A stretch of DNA of 64,000 nucleotides from Dermatemys mawii (taxonomy: Eukaryota; Chordata; Testudines; Dermatemydidae), in assembly GCA_007922305.1 (NCBI GenBank), contig ML677326.1, forward strand, positions 59,910,870 through 59,974,869. Reading direction: 5' to 3'. The position numbers and the translations under genes are program-made. Positions 61,811-64,000 of this stretch are shown one piece after another. The notes below the pieces were generated by a model that had not been told where the DNA came from, made no database searches, and saw nothing but the letters and a program-made list of their open reading frames with translations. Positions within the stretch are counted from its first letter, which is position 1; each line of letters begins with the position of its first letter.

Positions 61811-62184
61811 AGGTGTTGCTTCTTACCTATAAAGACTAATGGTTTAAGACTTGGCTACTTTAAAGGTGTCTCGTGTCCTGTATACCTTTGTATCTAAATG
61901 CATAATTGCAGGGTAAAAGAGACCATTTTCAGGGGGGTGTCATTGACTGTGAAACTTGTTCCTTTTCTGGAAGGGCTAGGAATTATTTACCTTCCCATCA
62001 TGTTGCAAGTATTTGCTTGACTGGGCTAGACTCTATGTTAATGTTTTTGTTGGTTGTACAGGAATGATGACTGACTAATAAGTTTAATTTTGTCATATGC
62101 TTAGGTGACATAGTGATGGACGCACAACACACTTCCACATAAATTAAAATTTCTTTTGTAACCACAATATCATTGCATAAATTG

Positions 62185-62245
62185 AAAGTGTGTGTGTGTG
62201 TATAAATATGTATAAAAATGTAAAAAAATATACACACACATACAA
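62185..62245. repeat. (GT)n ... (AC)n inverted simple repeat
   Basis: 'gtgtgtgtgtgtg' is followed about 40 bp later by 'tacacacacata', so the tract can pair with itself. Confidence 0.7.
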
Positions 62246-62514
62246 TTACAATTTTATTACAGTGGTGTTCAGGAAACCTAGTTAAATGGGGTCTCAGTCA
62301 GGACTATGTGAACACTCATAGACCCAATAAGCTTACAGTCTAAGAAAGACAGTGATTTTGTTCCATTGTTAACTAGCCTAATCTTGTATTGTGCCCTTGA
62401 GTTATCCAACAATAATAGATTAATGTATAATTAGTAGTCTTTTATTTTACTGTAGCATAAGAGTTTTCTTACAAAAAGACAGATGTTTATAACTCCTGTT
62501 TTTGTCTTGTGCAG

Positions 62515-62656
62515 TGATACGGATTCTGATAGTTCATCTACTGTCTCCTCTTCTTCATGTTCTCTTTCAATTGGATCTGCTGAAAGTGATGGTCAGCAAA
62601 ATGGAAAGGATAACACACCTTCCCGTGTTAAAACAAAAGATGAATTGCCTCTTAAA
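62515..62656 (+). CDS. NAF1: NAF1 exon 2
   Basis: The acceptor tgttttTGTCTTGTGCAG precedes 62515, and the donor AAA|GTAAGT follows 62656. The first base completes the split serine codon of exon 1. The 47 following codons read DTDSDSSSTVSSSSCSLS..., then ...VKTKDELPLK. A Ser/Asp-rich acidic tract followed by KTKDEL.L is the layout of vertebrate NAF1 just before its conserved GAR1-like domain, which must lie in later exons outside the window. The phase match and motif make the exon assignment strong. Confidence 0.92.
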
Positions 62657-62814
62657 GTAAGTATATTATGAAAGCTACTTTTCTAATATTTTCAGCTTAA
62701 ATATATTTAACTTAATATTTACAGCGTTTGTAAAATCCCTTTCTAAAATAAATGATCAATGGGTCTATAGCTCTTTTACTTAGAAGTACCAGAGTTAATT
62801 ATTTAAGATTTAGT

Positions 62815-64000
62815 CCTAAGTGGTGCCTGGGATCTCATCCAACAGGTGACTATAGCTGAGCCCCACAGTAATAGCAACCCTCATATAATTAAATGCAAAC
62901 CCCTTGCAGGGGGGAAATACCCAAAGAAACCCACCACAGTAGCAATCAACTTCAAAAAGGGGATCTATACAAAAATGAGGAGGCTAGTTAATGGAAATTA
63001 AAAGGAATGGTCACAAGTGAAATGCCTGCAAACTGCATGGAAACTTTAAAAATACATAATAGATGTTCAAACTATATGTATAGCCCAAATAATTAAAGAA
63101 AAACAGTAAGGGGACCAAAAGAATGCTACCATGGTGAAATAGAGTAAAAGAGGTGGTTAGAGGTAAAGACATCTTTTAAAAATTGGAAATGAAATCCTAC
63201 TGAGGAAAAGAGAAACGAACATAAACTTTGGCAAATCAAGAGCAGAAGTATAATTAGGTTAAAAGAGAATTTGAAGAGCAACTAGCAAAAGAAATAAACC
63301 AACAGCATTACTTTTTAAAGTACATAACAATCAGGAAACCTGCTAAACAGTCAGCGGGGCCACTGGATGATTAGAGAGGTAAATGAAGCACCCATGAAAG
63401 GCAAGGCTGTTGTAGAGAAGCTAAATGAATTTTTTGCATCAGTCTTCACAATAGAGGATGTGAGGGAGATTCTCATACCTGAGCCACTCTCTTTCGGTGA
63501 CAAATCTGAGGAACTGTCACAGACTGTGGTGTCAGGAAAGGAGGTTTTGGAACAAATTGATAAACAGTAATGAATCACCAGGACCAGATGGTATTTACAC
63601 ACGAGTTCTGAAGGAACTCATATGAAAATGCAGAACTATCACTTAAATCGGCCTCTGTTATCAGATGACTGGAGAATAGCTAACATGATGCTGATTTTAA
63701 AGAGAAGAAAAAAAATGGGCTCCAGAGGTGATCCTACCAATTACAGGCTGGCAAGACTAACTTCAGTACTGGTCAGATTGTTTGAAACTAAAGTAAAAAA
63801 CAAAATTATCAGACACATAGATGAATACAATATGTTGAGGAAATGTAAAGCGAAGTTGTCTCACCAGTCTGTTAGAATTCCTTGAGGGGCTCAACAAACG
63901 TGGACAAGGGTGACCCAATGGACTTGGTGTCCTTGGACTTTCAGAAGGCCTTTGACAAGGTTCTTTTTACCAAAGGCTCTTAAGCAATGTAAGCAGTCAT
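62815..64000 (+). mobile_element. CR1 LINE in NAF1 intron 2, runs off window end
   Basis: The sense-strand frames are interrupted but clearly CR1 ORF2. 63367-63570 includes KLNEFFASVFT, which precedes the reverse-transcriptase domain. 63622-63885 includes DWRIAN, GDPTNYR and LTSV, the fingers region. From about 63900, DLVSLDFQKAFDKV is the first catalytic-aspartate motif. Frameshifts between these blocks and internal stops show that it is inactive. It has the same transcriptional orientation as NAF1. Confidence 0.9.

Overview
The window looks like nuclear DNA of a reptile, most probably a turtle (a crocodilian is the main alternative). The evidence is a very dense load of interspersed repeats of types I recognise as typical of chelonian genomes: CR1 LINEs with the 3' end '...gaccttaaagtctatga', hAT-type non-autonomous DNA transposons with 8-bp target duplications, TG...CA solo LTRs with 4-5 bp duplications, and MIR-like SINEs. 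A vertebrate single-copy gene, NAF1, with GT-AG introns starts near the right end. A 10-N assembly gap lies at 26611-26620.

Layout. Positions 1 to about 55.3 kb contain no protein-coding gene that I can support. This stretch is intergenic DNA upstream of NAF1, filled with repeats of several ages. In order: an LTR-like element carrying its own ~50-bp minisatellite (104-1187); a near-perfect 68-bp-arm hairpin (4420-4610); hAT and CR1 fragments (5.4-6.7 kb); a solo LTR (7199-7867) whose sister copy lies inverted at 30023-30636; an old gag-bearing LTR retroelement on the minus strand (10165-14032); a DNA transposon split by a solo LTR (18425-19131); a long minus-strand CR1 (23551-26320) split by an aberrant LTR insertion with inverted ends (24508-25592); more CR1, hAT, LTR, MIR and L2-like remnants; and a pyrimidine-rich degenerate tandem array (53740-54270). 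The remaining unique-looking DNA is AT-rich with short ORFs only.

From about 56.0 kb a CpG island marks the promoter and first exon of NAF1 (plus strand), the H/ACA ribonucleoprotein assembly factor. Exon 1 coding sequence is 56610-56818 and exon 2 is 62515-62656. They join in phase across a serine codon, and the rest of the gene lies beyond the window. A short upstream ORF ends 10 nt before the NAF1 start codon. Intron 1 holds a hAT element nested exactly inside another DNA transposon, and intron 2 holds a sense-oriented CR1 that runs off the window end.

The strongest unusual object is the 1,085-bp insertion at 24508-25592. It consists of a complete LTR, a tRNA-Leu-type primer-binding site and leader, then an inverted copy of the first ~248 bp of the same LTR, all inside one shared 5-bp target duplication. 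I found no CRISPR array, tRNA, rRNA or operon-like system. All family assignments come from reading the sequence and from memory of repeat families; no database search was run.
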